DNA of 41,175 nt from Flavobacteriales bacterium (GTDB taxonomy: Bacteria > Bacteroidota > Bacteroidia > Flavobacteriales > TMED113): assembly GCA_002722215.1 (NCBI GenBank), contig PBKX01000014.1:34111-75285 (forward strand). Direction: 5' to 3'. The first letter of the stretch is position 1. The number at the start of each line of letters is the position of its first letter. The notes below the pieces were generated by a model, which saw nothing but the letters and a program-made list of their open reading frames with translations, made no database searches and was not told the DNA's origin. The translations under genes were made by a program, and so were the position numbers. Shown here piece after piece: positions 18,401 through 26,576 of the stretch.

Positions 18401-18545
18401 TGTTTTCTTCTTGAAAATAAATTGGATCATATGTGTTCTTATCATTATTGTTCAGTGATCCCTCAGTAGAATTTAGATTCTTCCAGTCTTTTTTTGTTTG
18501 GTTTTGGAAAAGTTTAGATTTAGTTAGAAAAATATTTTTTTTCAT
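15489..18545 (-). CDS. Methylmalonyl-CoA mutase, small- and large-subunit modules fused in one chain
   Basis: At 1018 residues this is much longer than a standard large subunit (about 700). Residues up to about 345 look like a shortened small-subunit barrel: late motifs RAFRIAYKEKY, GGCNELLI and DPLHGSYYIE repeat the pattern RAARILWAQMM, GGTQSLHT and DPFGGSYYLE of the second half. From about residue 355 a complete catalytic subunit follows: GEPPFLRGPYSTMY, WTIRQYSGFSTAEESN (active-site Tyr), MVRNTYIYPP, SGYHMLEAGAS, and a C-terminal cobalamin-binding domain with DGHDRG (DxHxxG, the lower axial His) and GISSLAGGH. It interconverts succinyl-CoA and methylmalonyl-CoA in propionate, odd-chain and branched-chain metabolism. 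Small and large subunits are normally separate genes. The first ~50 residues are poorly conserved and Lys/Asn-rich. Confidence 0.93.
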   Translation of the reverse strand: MKKNIFLTKSKLFQNQTKKDWKNLNSTEGSLNNNDKNTYDPIYFQEENSITNTFNKNGNWDICVEIDIKTEKQANKDALKALKYGANSISFLNFSNQKLSLILKNIQIDIVKINFKGFKNFKTLANKFIKLGINRYGKAQLHKLKGVFYNTYLDPHDFLFFSEHLPNYRFLSIPIQSTEFTPTTLKYEHTILDNFKNTKAKPLSHIIYLFEISNNFLIEIAKIRAFRIAYKEKYRLSPYIKCVVSPKKSKINPLIETTTQSISSILGGCNELLIKSKKLNIDHIKQQLILKHESYLDKVSDPLHGSYYIETISHSMNKIKKTLIKKEHVKIETWDTFEGINIKNKYLKNDIENIDHINFGAGEPPFLRGPYSTMYCQKKWTIRQYSGFSTAEESNKFYKKNLAKGQTGLSIAFDLPTHRGYDSDHERVLGDVGKAGVAIDSMDDMELLFDGIDLSKTSVSMTMNGAVIPIMAFFIAMAEKTDVPQHQLRGTIQNDILKEFMVRNTYIYPPKASMRIIRDIFKYTAINMPKFNSISVSGYHMLEAGASADIEVAYTLCDGLEYVKHGLQAGLKIDDFVPRLSFFWGIGMNFFMEIAKMRAARILWAQMMATFKPKNKKSLMLRSHCQTSGWSLTKQNPQNNITRTTIEALAAVMGGTQSLHTNALDEAIALPTNESAKIARDTQIFLQNDTDICSAIDPFGGSYYLEVLTNEITKKAKQHIEEIEKIGGMVKAIEAGMPKLKIEASAIKRQAKIDNGENLIIGLNCFQEQDVEKIKILQIDNKKVLKNQLKRLKKIKTNRVEIDVQKNLEKIKNACFSEKENLLSLAIQAAKSKATLGEISYACETVFDRYKAKTNMNSGIYAMEKQNDKNFILANQLTDTFKKSTGRRPRILAAKLGQDGHDRGIKIIATSFSDMGFDVDIAPLFQTPEEIVKQALENDVHIIGISSLAGGHKTLIPELLNKLKEIKRDDIMVILGGIIPEQDYHYLHKKGIKKIFGPGTIVSEAAIDILNILLNRCK

Positions 18546-18553
18546 ACTTTATG

Positions 18554-18865
18554 TTATTCAATTATGAACACTTCTTCATTTTCTTTTGACAGAAATAATT
18601 TTTCTCTCAGATATTTTTCAAGCTGAGGTGTTAATGAATCTTGAGAGAGTATTTTAATAATATGCTTATCCTTTTTTATTTCTTGTTCATAGTATTCTTT
18701 ATCTTTTTTTAATTTTTTTATTTCTTGCTTTTGATCTATTTGTGTTAAAATAGAATTTGTGTCAAAAAAAAATATCCATATAAAAAAAAATAAAAAAGAT
18801 ATAAAGTATCTATTTTTAGACCATGAGGGTAATTTTTTATATAGAGTTAGTATTTTTTCTTTCAT
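18554..18865 (-). CDS. FtsB/DivIC-like septum formation initiator
   Basis: A 103-residue bitopic protein: short cytoplasmic N-terminus, one membrane span (YFISFLFFFIWIFFF), then a Lys/Glu-rich coiled coil (IDQKQEIKKLKKDKEYYEQEI) and a C-terminal block LEKYLREKLFLSKENEEVFIIE resembling the end of FtsB/DivIC (YLREKLxMxxxDEDVFII). It should belong to the divisome complex with FtsL and FtsQ. Its start overlaps the pruA stop by 4 bases (ATGA), and mutAB begins 8 bases after it, so a division gene is embedded in a catabolic operon. Confidence 0.9.
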   Translation of the reverse strand: MKEKILTLYKKLPSWSKNRYFISFLFFFIWIFFFDTNSILTQIDQKQEIKKLKKDKEYYEQEIKKDKHIIKILSQDSLTPQLEKYLREKLFLSKENEEVFIIE

Positions 18866-20490
18866 GGCTTTAGAAATGGATACCTGTAATTTTTATCAGG
18901 AACAAAATTTTCTTTTATAGTTCTTGGGGAAACCCATCGGAGCAGATTTAAATACGAACCTGCTTTATCGTTGGTTCCAGAAGCTCTTCCTCCACCAAAT
19001 GGTTGTTGTGAAACAACCGCTCCTGTTGGTTTGTCATTGATGTAGAAATTTCCAGCCGCCATTTTTAATTCTTTCAGTGCATCTGAGATAATGCTTCTGT
19101 TTTTTGAAAAAATGGCTCCTGTTAGCGCATATTCAGATGTTTGATCAATTAATTTCAATGTTTTTTTAAAATCTTTATCATCATATACATATATAGTTAA
19201 TACAGGGCCAAACAATTCTTTTTGCATAGTGATGAAATTTGCCTTTTTAGTTAGAATGACAGTTGGCTCAATAAAATATCCTATTGATTTATCACATGTT
19301 CCTCCAAAGATAATTTTAGCATTTTTATCCTTTTTCACTTTTTGAATAGTGTTTTTTAATTTATTGAAAGACTTCTCATGAATCACAGCATTGATGAAGT
19401 TTGAGAAATCACCAGGATCTCCCACAGAGATTGTGCGTAATTCTTTAAGGAGTTCTTTTTCTATATTCTTCCATCTACTTTTAGGCAAATAAGCTCTTGA
19501 TGCAGCAGAGCATTTTTGTCCTTGGTATTCAAAAGCGCCTCTTATTAGTGCCGTGACTACTTCTTTAGTATTTGCAGATTTATGTGCGAGTATAAAATCC
19601 TTTCCGCCTGTTTCACCTACTATCTTTGGATAGTTTTTGTAGCAATTAATGTTGTTCCCTATGGTCTTCCATATATTTTTAAAAACCTCGGTTGATCCTG
19701 TGAAATGTACTCCTGCAAAATCAGGGTGAGAAAAAATAATTTTACTAGTCATGATCGGTTCAGCATAAATGACATTAATAACTCCGTCTGGTAATCCGGC
19801 TTCTTTGAATAGATCAATAATCACTTTGGCTGAATAAATTTGACTCTCTGAGGGTTTCCATACCACTGTATTTCCCATTAATGCTGGAGCAATACACAAA
19901 TTGGCAGCTATTGATGTAAAATTAAAAGGTGTTATTGCATAAACAAAACCTTCTAGTGGTCTATATTCTAGTCTATTCCAAATTCCTTTAGCTGATTCGG
20001 GTTGTTGAGTATAGATGTCATATAGAAATTTGACATTAAATCTTAAAAAATCAATTAATTCACATGCAGCATCTATTTCTGCTTGAAATATGTTTTTAGA
20101 TTGCCCAATCATAGTAGCTACATTCATTTTTTGTCTATAGGGACCGGCTAATAGCTCTGCTGCTTTTAGAAAAATAGATGCTCTGTCTTCCCAGCTTGTG
20201 TCTTCCCATTCTTTTTTTGATGCTATTGCTGCTTTAATTGCGCTTTGGACATGTTCAGTGCTTCCCTCATAATATAATCCGACAGCATGTTTGTGATTGT
20301 GAGGTGGAAATATTTTCTTTTGTATTTTTGATTTTACATTTTTGCCATTGATCCACATTGGTATTTCTATAAAATTGCTCATAGCTTGTTTATACATTTT
20401 TTGAACTTCTTTTCGTTCAGGGGTGTCAGTAGCATAAGATTTAACAGGCTCACATTGTGGAATTGGCGGTCTAGATATATTATTTTTCAT
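18862..20490 (-). CDS. pruA: 1-pyrroline-5-carboxylate (L-glutamate gamma-semialdehyde) dehydrogenase
   Basis: A 542-residue aldehyde dehydrogenase of the stand-alone P5CDH class, oxidising glutamate semialdehyde to glutamate with NAD+ in proline breakdown. The N-terminus (PPIPQCEPVKSYATDTPER) is typical of this class, as is the length. Substrate and cofactor motifs visible: ITPFNFTSIAANL, HFTGSTEVF, the general-base Glu in IVGETGGKDF and the catalytic Cys in YQGQKCSAASRAY. The C-terminal VVSQQPFGGGRASGTNDKAG is also diagnostic. No proline dehydrogenase is nearby. It lies 51 bases downstream of the T9SS plug gene. Confidence 0.96.
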   Translation of the reverse strand: MKNNISRPPIPQCEPVKSYATDTPERKEVQKMYKQAMSNFIEIPMWINGKNVKSKIQKKIFPPHNHKHAVGLYYEGSTEHVQSAIKAAIASKKEWEDTSWEDRASIFLKAAELLAGPYRQKMNVATMIGQSKNIFQAEIDAACELIDFLRFNVKFLYDIYTQQPESAKGIWNRLEYRPLEGFVYAITPFNFTSIAANLCIAPALMGNTVVWKPSESQIYSAKVIIDLFKEAGLPDGVINVIYAEPIMTSKIIFSHPDFAGVHFTGSTEVFKNIWKTIGNNINCYKNYPKIVGETGGKDFILAHKSANTKEVVTALIRGAFEYQGQKCSAASRAYLPKSRWKNIEKELLKELRTISVGDPGDFSNFINAVIHEKSFNKLKNTIQKVKKDKNAKIIFGGTCDKSIGYFIEPTVILTKKANFITMQKELFGPVLTIYVYDDKDFKKTLKLIDQTSEYALTGAIFSKNRSIISDALKELKMAAGNFYINDKPTGAVVSQQPFGGGRASGTNDKAGSYLNLLRWVSPRTIKENFVPDKNYRYPFLKP

Positions 20491-20541
20491 GATATTGTTA
20501 AGTATAAGATAATCAGTGATATAAAATTAACAATAATTCAA

Positions 20542-21867
20542 TTAGTTCAATGAATTTGATGTGCTTTTTGCTATGCCTACAAGTCGATCATAGTTACTCC
20601 ATATTGGTGTATGGTATATGTATATAGAATATTCATTACGTGTTTCGTGGTAATTTCCTCCTAGCACATATAGGTGCTTTTTGTCTTGTACAATATATTG
20701 GTAATTATAATAACCTTGTTTTAAATATAAAAAGCCATAATAATGTTGATCTTTTTGATTATAATTCATCTGAGCTTCTTCTATAATATTCCAATTAGTT
20801 AATTCGCCATATATATATATATTGCTATTTTCTATCTGTTTGCTCTTTAATACAAATTTCACTAATGCATATTCACCCTCTGTTGATTGCTCTCTGTTCT
20901 CGGCAACAGATAAAACATATTTCCCATTTAAGTCATATTTAAAGTCATAATACTTAGATGTTTTTTTCACATCTTCTTGTATTAACACATAATAGATAGG
21001 AGAGCCTTGTATATTTTTTTTTTCTATTGAGTGAACGTTTTTTCCATAATATCGTAGACTTTTTATGTCAAAATCTAAGTATTCATTTCCGCCTAGGAAT
21101 AATAATGCTTCTTGGTGCTCATATTCTATTTTTTCATTATTTATGAAACTTGGTGTTGGGTTAGTTTTTATATTTTTCCATTCGTCATTTTTTTGAATAA
21201 TAATTTTTAGATCGGTATGTGGATTAGTAATATTTAATTTTTTATAATCTCCTATGAAAAAATTAATTTCTTGTTTATCTTTTTGATCCTTAGCCAATGT
21301 CGCTTTTTTAATATTCATCTCCACTAATAAAATATCTTCATAGATCATAAATCTTTTAGTGATTATAGGGATGTTCTGCTCACTATCATATACTAGCACT
21401 ACATAGTTCCCGGATTTTTTAAAATTAACATGTGCGTTAGGGAACTCAAAATTATAATGAACATACTCACATAGTGTATTAAAAGAGTATTCATAATGTT
21501 CAATATAATTATCATAAAATCCTGTTAAATAATCAGTTTGAATCATATCTGAATATTCCCAATTTGAATCACAATGTATAAATGTGTATGCGTAACTTCT
21601 CACATCATTATTTAAAATATCAAAAGATAATTGGAGGCTTTCAGATGAATTAAGCATAATGATAGGGTCAAGTAGTTCATTAGTTTTGTTTTCAAGTTTT
21701 ACAGATTTTGGATATTGATACAAAGCGGTTAAAGATGAGTCTTTAGTTAAGTTGTAATTATGGTCTGTTAACTTAATAGATGAATCGTATATGTCAAAAG
21801 ATTGTGAATTCGCAAAAGTGATAAAAAATATAAGAATTATGTGGACACGAAAGTATGTTATTAACAT
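20542..21867 (-). CDS. Type IX secretion system plug protein (DUF5103)
   Basis: A 441-residue secreted protein: signal peptide (LITYFRVHIILIFFITFANS) then the DUF5103 N-terminal domain, with LQLSFDILNNDVRSYAYTFI, HCDSNWEYSDMIQTDYLTGF and KSGNYVVLVYDSEQ-like blocks. The C-terminal part carries VKFVLKSKQIENSNIYIYGELTNW, the second conserved part of this family. Such proteins include the plug that closes the SprA translocon of T9SS from the periplasmic side. It therefore supports an active T9SS, in line with the two sorting-domain proteins in this window. Its promoter is divergent from the nqr operon. Confidence 0.88.
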   Translation of the reverse strand: MLITYFRVHIILIFFITFANSQSFDIYDSSIKLTDHNYNLTKDSSLTALYQYPKSVKLENKTNELLDPIIMLNSSESLQLSFDILNNDVRSYAYTFIHCDSNWEYSDMIQTDYLTGFYDNYIEHYEYSFNTLCEYVHYNFEFPNAHVNFKKSGNYVVLVYDSEQNIPIITKRFMIYEDILLVEMNIKKATLAKDQKDKQEINFFIGDYKKLNITNPHTDLKIIIQKNDEWKNIKTNPTPSFINNEKIEYEHQEALLFLGGNEYLDFDIKSLRYYGKNVHSIEKKNIQGSPIYYVLIQEDVKKTSKYYDFKYDLNGKYVLSVAENREQSTEGEYALVKFVLKSKQIENSNIYIYGELTNWNIIEEAQMNYNQKDQHYYGFLYLKQGYYNYQYIVQDKKHLYVLGGNYHETRNEYSIYIYHTPIWSNYDRLVGIAKSTSNSLN

Positions 21868-21895
21868 AGTTGATAAAAATATTTAAAATTTATAG

Positions 21896-21903
21896 CAAAT
21901 TTA
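21896..21903 (-). promoter_or_regulatory. -7 element for the T9SS plug gene
   Basis: On the minus strand TAAATTTG (TAnnTTTG) lies 28 bases upstream of the start codon at 21867. It shares a 131-base divergent region with the nqrA promoter. Confidence 0.5.
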
Positions 21904-21937
21904 CATACTTAAACATAATTCCGTGTTGATATTTTTT

Positions 21938-21945
21938 TAATTTTG
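21938..21945 (+). promoter_or_regulatory. -7 element for the nqr operon
   Basis: TAATTTTG fits TAnnTTTG and sits 53 bases before ATG 21999, predicting a leader near 48 bases. No convincing -33 TTG at the usual spacing. Confidence 0.45.
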
Positions 21946-21998
21946 CTCATTGTTTTTTTTTAATACTATATGAACCCCAACTATTATAAGTATTTTCA

Positions 21999-23345
21999 AT
22001 GGACGTAAAAATTTTAAAAGGAGCAAATATAAAACTGAAAGGAGTGGCTGATAGAGTCTATGGTAATATCCAAAACTCTACTTTGTATGCTATTAAGCCT
22101 TCGGACTTTCATCTTGTTGTTCCAAAAATGGTTGTCAAAATAGGTGATATTGTAGCTGCGGGGGACGTATTATTTTACGATAAAAATAATGATCTCATTA
22201 AATTTACTTCTCCAGTCAGTGGGGTTGTTGATAACATCGTTAGAGGTGATAAGCGGAAAATTCTTGAGATAGTAGTGGAGAGTGATTTAGAGATAAAATA
22301 TAAAGAATTTGAAAAAAGGAATTTAGTTAGTTTAAATAGGGAAGTTATTATCAATGACCTTTTATTGTCAGGACTTTGGCCATTGATTCGACAACGGCCT
22401 TTTGGGACGATTGCTAATCCAAATGATGTCCCTAAATCCATTTTTATTTCTGGATTTGATTCTTCTCCATTAGCACCAGATAATGATTTTATTTTTCATG
22501 GAGATACTGAGTTATTTCAATTGGGCTTAGATATTATCACACAGCTTTCTCCTGGGACAACACATCTAAATTTAGATGGAAATTCTAATGCTGCAAAATG
22601 TTTTAGCGGTGCTAAAGGTGTTCAGATAAATAATATATATGGCCCTCATCCAGCTGGGAATGTTGGTGTTCAAATTCATCATATTGACCCAATCAATAAA
22701 GGAGATATTGTTTGGTGCTTAAATCCTCAAGATGTTATTTCAATTGCAAGATTTTTTAAAGATGGAAAATATGATGCGTCAAAAATTATTGTTTTAACAG
22801 GCTCTAAGATAAAGAAGACTAGATACTATAGGGTGCTTCAAGGAATGTCAGTCAAAGATCTTGTTAAAGATAATTTAATAGATGGAGAAAAAAGATTTAT
22901 TAGTGGAAATGTGTTGACTGGCACAAGGATTAAAGAGGATGGTTATATTGGTTTTTATGATTTTCAAGTTTCTGTTATCCCAGAGGGAGATTATAATGAA
23001 TTTTTGGGTTGGCTTTTACCCGGCTTATCTAAATATAGTTTGTCTAGAACTTTTTTCTCTTGGCTTAGTACCAAAAAAGAATATGAATTAGATTCCAATA
23101 CGCATGGAGAAGAAAGAGCTTTTGTAATGACAGGGCAATATGAACAATATATGCCAATAGATGTTTTTCCTGTTCAACTTATTAAAGCTATTTTAATCGA
23201 AGATATTGAGCTCATGGAAAATTTAGGTATTTATGAAGTTCATCCGGAAGATTTCGCATTATGTGAATTTGCATGTACATCTAAGGTCCCGGTGCAAAGT
23301 ATTATTCAAAGAGGTCTTGATATAATAAAAAAAGAGTGTAGTTAA
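21999..23345 (+). CDS. nqrA: Na+-translocating NADH:quinone oxidoreductase subunit A
   Basis: NqrA is the cytoplasmic subunit involved in quinone interaction of the Na+-NQR, the sodium-pumping entry of the respiratory chain. At 448 residues the length is normal. The N-terminus is DVKILKGANIKLKGVADR; a biotinyl-lipoyl-like part follows (KIGDIVAAGDVLFYDKN, FTSPVSGVVDNIVRG), then RQRPFGTIANPNDVPKSIF and the conserved HPAGNVGVQIHHIDP. It is first of a six-gene operon; the last A of its stop codon is the first base of the nqrB ATG. Confidence 0.98.
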   Translation: MDVKILKGANIKLKGVADRVYGNIQNSTLYAIKPSDFHLVVPKMVVKIGDIVAAGDVLFYDKNNDLIKFTSPVSGVVDNIVRGDKRKILEIVVESDLEIKYKEFEKRNLVSLNREVIINDLLLSGLWPLIRQRPFGTIANPNDVPKSIFISGFDSSPLAPDNDFIFHGDTELFQLGLDIITQLSPGTTHLNLDGNSNAAKCFSGAKGVQINNIYGPHPAGNVGVQIHHIDPINKGDIVWCLNPQDVISIARFFKDGKYDASKIIVLTGSKIKKTRYYRVLQGMSVKDLVKDNLIDGEKRFISGNVLTGTRIKEDGYIGFYDFQVSVIPEGDYNEFLGWLLPGLSKYSLSRTFFSWLSTKKEYELDSNTHGEERAFVMTGQYEQYMPIDVFPVQLIKAILIEDIELMENLGIYEVHPEDFALCEFACTSKVPVQSIIQRGLDIIKKECS

Positions 23346-24556
23346 TGAAGTTAATGAAGAATATATTAAAAACAATTAAGCCGAACTTTGAAAAAGGGGG
23401 TAAGCTACATACATTATATCCAGCCTATGATGCTTTTGAAACTTTTTTATTTGTACCTAATCACACATCTTCGGAGGGTGCTCATATTAGAGATTCTATA
23501 GATTTAAAAAGAACTATGGTGCTTGTTATTATTGCATTATTGCCATGTTTAATATTTGGTATGTGGAATACCGGTTACCAGTATCATTCTCAATTAACAT
23601 TAGGAATGGCAGGTTATCAAGATATATATTCTATGTGGGATCACTTTTTATTTGGTTTTTGGAAAGTTTTGCCTTTAATTATTGTTTCTTATGTGGTTGG
23701 CTTAAGTGTTGAATTTGCGTTTGCTGTTAGTCGAAAGCATCAAGTTAATGAAGGTTATCTTGTTACGGGGATGTTAATACCTTTAGTTATGCCAATAGAT
23801 GTCCCACTTTGGATGTTAGCTTTATCAGTTATTTTTGCTGTGGTAATAGGAAAAGAAGTATTTGGTGGTACAGGTATGAATATTTTGAATCCAGCTCTTA
23901 CTGCTAGGGCATTTATATTTTTTGCATATCCAACTAAAATGTCTGGAGACAAGGTATGGGTTCATAATGGTGAAACTATCGATGCGATTTCAGGAGAAAC
24001 TGCACTAGGTGAATTAGCATCTTTATCTAAACTAGACGTTGTTAGCAATCAGAGTGTATTTAATCAGCTCTTTTCGTCAGAAGGCATGTATAGTTTATAT
24101 AATTCTTTTATAGGCACTATACCTGGTTCGGTTGGAGAAACTTCGGTTGTCGCTATTTTAATTGGTGCATTTATCCTCTTGTTTACTGGAGTTGGTTCTC
24201 GTATAATTATGAGTTCTATGTTTTTAGGTGGCTTATTGATGGCTTATATATTTAATTTACTTGATGTTAACTTATTTATGTCTTTACCTGCCATTCATCA
24301 ATTATGTGTTGGTGGATTTTTCTTTGGTATGGTGTTTATGGCTACAGATCCTGTTTCCGCAGCACAGACTAATCAGGGTAAATTTATTTATGGTTTTTTA
24401 TGTGGTGTGTTATCAATTCTGATTAGAGTTGTGAATCCTGCATATCCAGAGGGTGTTATGGTTGCAATTCTCTTTATGAATGTGATGGCTCCACTCATAG
24501 ATCATTATGTTGTACAAGCAAATATTAATCGGAGATTAAAAAGAATTCAGAAATAA
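23345..24556 (+). CDS. nqrB: Na+-NQR subunit B
   Basis: A 403-residue polytopic membrane protein holding riboflavin and a covalent FMN. Features: RTMVLVIIALLPCLIFGMWNTGYQ near residue 60, several long hydrophobic helices and the late FFFGMVFMATDPVSAAQTNQGK block. The FMN-attachment region reads DAISGETALGELA. Family members usually have SGAT, so the acceptor Thr is kept but the preceding Ala is Glu. Start and stop are fused to nqrA and nqrC by 1-base TAATG overlaps. Confidence 0.97.
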   Translation: MKLMKNILKTIKPNFEKGGKLHTLYPAYDAFETFLFVPNHTSSEGAHIRDSIDLKRTMVLVIIALLPCLIFGMWNTGYQYHSQLTLGMAGYQDIYSMWDHFLFGFWKVLPLIIVSYVVGLSVEFAFAVSRKHQVNEGYLVTGMLIPLVMPIDVPLWMLALSVIFAVVIGKEVFGGTGMNILNPALTARAFIFFAYPTKMSGDKVWVHNGETIDAISGETALGELASLSKLDVVSNQSVFNQLFSSEGMYSLYNSFIGTIPGSVGETSVVAILIGAFILLFTGVGSRIIMSSMFLGGLLMAYIFNLLDVNLFMSLPAIHQLCVGGFFFGMVFMATDPVSAAQTNQGKFIYGFLCGVLSILIRVVNPAYPEGVMVAILFMNVMAPLIDHYVVQANINRRLKRIQK

Positions 24557-25302
24557 TGAATAAAGAAAGTAATCTATATACATTTTCATTTGCTATTTTG
24601 ATGGTCTTGGTTATAGGAATTGGACTGGCGGTTACTTCTGAATTACTACAGCCAATGAAAAAGAAAAATAAAGCTGATAAAAAGATGATTGATATTTTAA
24701 GTGCTATTGGTGTAGATGCAACCAGAACCAATGCAAATGAAAAATATGTTGAATATATTTATGATGAAACTATTATCGATTATCAGGGACATATTATCAA
24801 GGGTAGTGCTTTTGATATAGATGTTTTATTTCAATATAGAGATAAGACCTTGAACCCAGAAGATAAAAAATATCCAATGTTTAAAGCTAGAAAAGACAAT
24901 AATGAATATGTGATTGTTCCGATGGTAGGTTCTGGTCTATGGGGCCCAGTTTGGGGATTTGTAGCATTAGAAAATGATTATAAGACTATTTTTGGTGCTG
25001 TGTTTGATCATAAAACTGAGACTCCAGGTTTAGGTGCAGAAATCAATACTGATTTTTTTGAAGTACCTTTTAAAGGAAAACATATAATTAATACAAAAGG
25101 AGAATTTGTCTCTATTGAGGTCAAAAAAGGTGGGGCAGAAGAAGGCAATATCCATCAAGTAGATGGTATTACAGGTGGTACTATTACTAGTGATGGTGTT
25201 GCTGATATGTTATATAATACATTAATTATTTATAACAATTATTTTTCTTCTATTAAGGTAGATAGTTTAGTTGTAGATTCCGCAAATACAATAGATTTAT
25301 AA
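24556..25302 (+). CDS. nqrC: Na+-NQR subunit C
   Basis: A 248-residue protein with one N-terminal membrane anchor (FAILMVLVIGIGLAVTSELL) and a periplasmic FMN-binding domain. It carries the covalent-FMN motif DGITGGTITSDGV, where Thr is the expected acceptor, and the SGLWGPVWGFVAL and TPGLGAEI blocks typical of the family. ApbE, encoded at the end of this cluster, should attach the FMN. The C-terminal ~20 residues (IKVDSLVVDSANTIDL) are unconserved. Confidence 0.97.
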   Translation: MNKESNLYTFSFAILMVLVIGIGLAVTSELLQPMKKKNKADKKMIDILSAIGVDATRTNANEKYVEYIYDETIIDYQGHIIKGSAFDIDVLFQYRDKTLNPEDKKYPMFKARKDNNEYVIVPMVGSGLWGPVWGFVALENDYKTIFGAVFDHKTETPGLGAEINTDFFEVPFKGKHIINTKGEFVSIEVKKGGAEEGNIHQVDGITGGTITSDGVADMLYNTLIIYNNYFSSIKVDSLVVDSANTIDL

Positions 25303-25315
25303 TTAATAATATATC

Positions 25316-25957
25316 ATGAAAAAAGGGTTTTTTACTAAACAACATCAAAAATTAATTTCTGATCCAATGAGTGATCAGAATCCCATTACTATTCAGGTTT
25401 TGGGTATTTGTTCAGCTCTTGCTATTACCACTCAGCTACAAAATGCATTTGTTATGACTTTGGCTGTTATTTTTGTAATGATTTCGGCTAGTATGCTAAT
25501 ATCTATATTAAGAAATCATATACCTAATAGAATTCGAATTATTGTGCAGTTGTTAGTAGTTGCTTCGTTAGTAGCATTAGTGGATCAAATATTAAAAGCA
25601 TTTTTACCAGATGCCTCTGAACAGCTCTCTGTTTTTATTGGATTAATCATTACCAATTGTATTATTATGGGTAGATTAGAGGCATTTGCTATGGGTAATA
25701 AGGTTTGGGAATCTTTTTTAGATGCCTTAGGCAATGCTCTTGGTTATGGTTGGATTTTAGTTGCAGTTGCTTTCTTCAGAGAATTACTCGGTTCGGGTAA
25801 ATTGATGGGTTATGAAATACCAGGATTTTCATATTTATATGAAATGGGTTATATGAATAATAATTTAATGATTTTACCTCCGATGGCCTTAATTATTGTG
25901 GGTTTAATTATCTGGATTCAAAGATCTAGGAATAATGAATTAATAGAAGAAAATTAA
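25316..25957 (+). CDS. nqrD: Na+-NQR subunit D
   Basis: A 213-residue, six-helix membrane subunit. The two conserved Cys are present, in VLGICSALAITT and in IGLIITNCIIMGRLEAFA; in known NQR these, with the pair in NqrE, hold an intramembrane iron or 2Fe-2S centre. N-terminal DPMSDQNPITIQVLG is typical. It starts 13 bases after nqrC and is followed by nqrE after 2 bases. Confidence 0.98.
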   Translation: MKKGFFTKQHQKLISDPMSDQNPITIQVLGICSALAITTQLQNAFVMTLAVIFVMISASMLISILRNHIPNRIRIIVQLLVVASLVALVDQILKAFLPDASEQLSVFIGLIITNCIIMGRLEAFAMGNKVWESFLDALGNALGYGWILVAVAFFRELLGSGKLMGYEIPGFSYLYEMGYMNNNLMILPPMALIIVGLIIWIQRSRNNELIEEN

Positions 25958-25959
25958 AT

Positions 25960-26574
25960 ATGGATTTAGTTAATATTTTTATAAAAGGTGTTTTTATTGA
26001 AAATATGATTTTCGCATATTTTCTTGGTATGTGTTCTTATTTAGCGGTATCTAAAACAGTTACTACGGCAAATGGCTTAGGATTAGCAGTGATTTTTGTT
26101 TTAGGAATTACAGTTCCAGTAAACTATATTTTAGAGAATCAAGTTTTAAAAGCAGGGGCATTAGAATGGCTAGGTCAAAATTTCATTGATGTAGATTTAA
26201 ATGTGTTAAGCTTAATTATGTTTATTGCAGTTGTTTCTGCGATGGTACAACTTGTAGAGATGATTATTGAGCGGTTTTCTCCTGCACTATATAGTTCACT
26301 TGGAATATTTTTACCATTAATAGCAGTTAATTGTTCGATTTTAGGGGGGGCTCTTTTTATGCAAGAAAGACAGTATTCGACTATTATAGAGGCCACTTCC
26401 TTTGCATTAGGGTCTGGTGTTGGTTGGTATTTAGCTATTGTGGCTATTGCAGCTATAAGAGAAAAAATTAGATATTCTAATGTTCCAGCTCCTCTTAGGG
26501 GATTGGGAATTACTTATATTATTACAGGCTTAATGGGTATAGCATTTATGTGTTTTATGGGCATAAAAATTTAA
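25960..26574 (+). CDS. nqrE: Na+-NQR subunit E
   Basis: A 204-residue membrane subunit, inverted-topology partner of NqrD. The metal-ligand Cys are in FLGMCSYLAVSKT and IAVNCSILGGALFMQER. A run of seven G (26344-26350) codes the Gly-Gly of this second motif. Length and helices are normal. nqrF starts 2 bases after the stop. Confidence 0.98.
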   Translation: MDLVNIFIKGVFIENMIFAYFLGMCSYLAVSKTVTTANGLGLAVIFVLGITVPVNYILENQVLKAGALEWLGQNFIDVDLNVLSLIMFIAVVSAMVQLVEMIIERFSPALYSSLGIFLPLIAVNCSILGGALFMQERQYSTIIEATSFALGSGVGWYLAIVAIAAIREKIRYSNVPAPLRGLGITYIITGLMGIAFMCFMGIKI

Positions 26575-26576
26575 TT

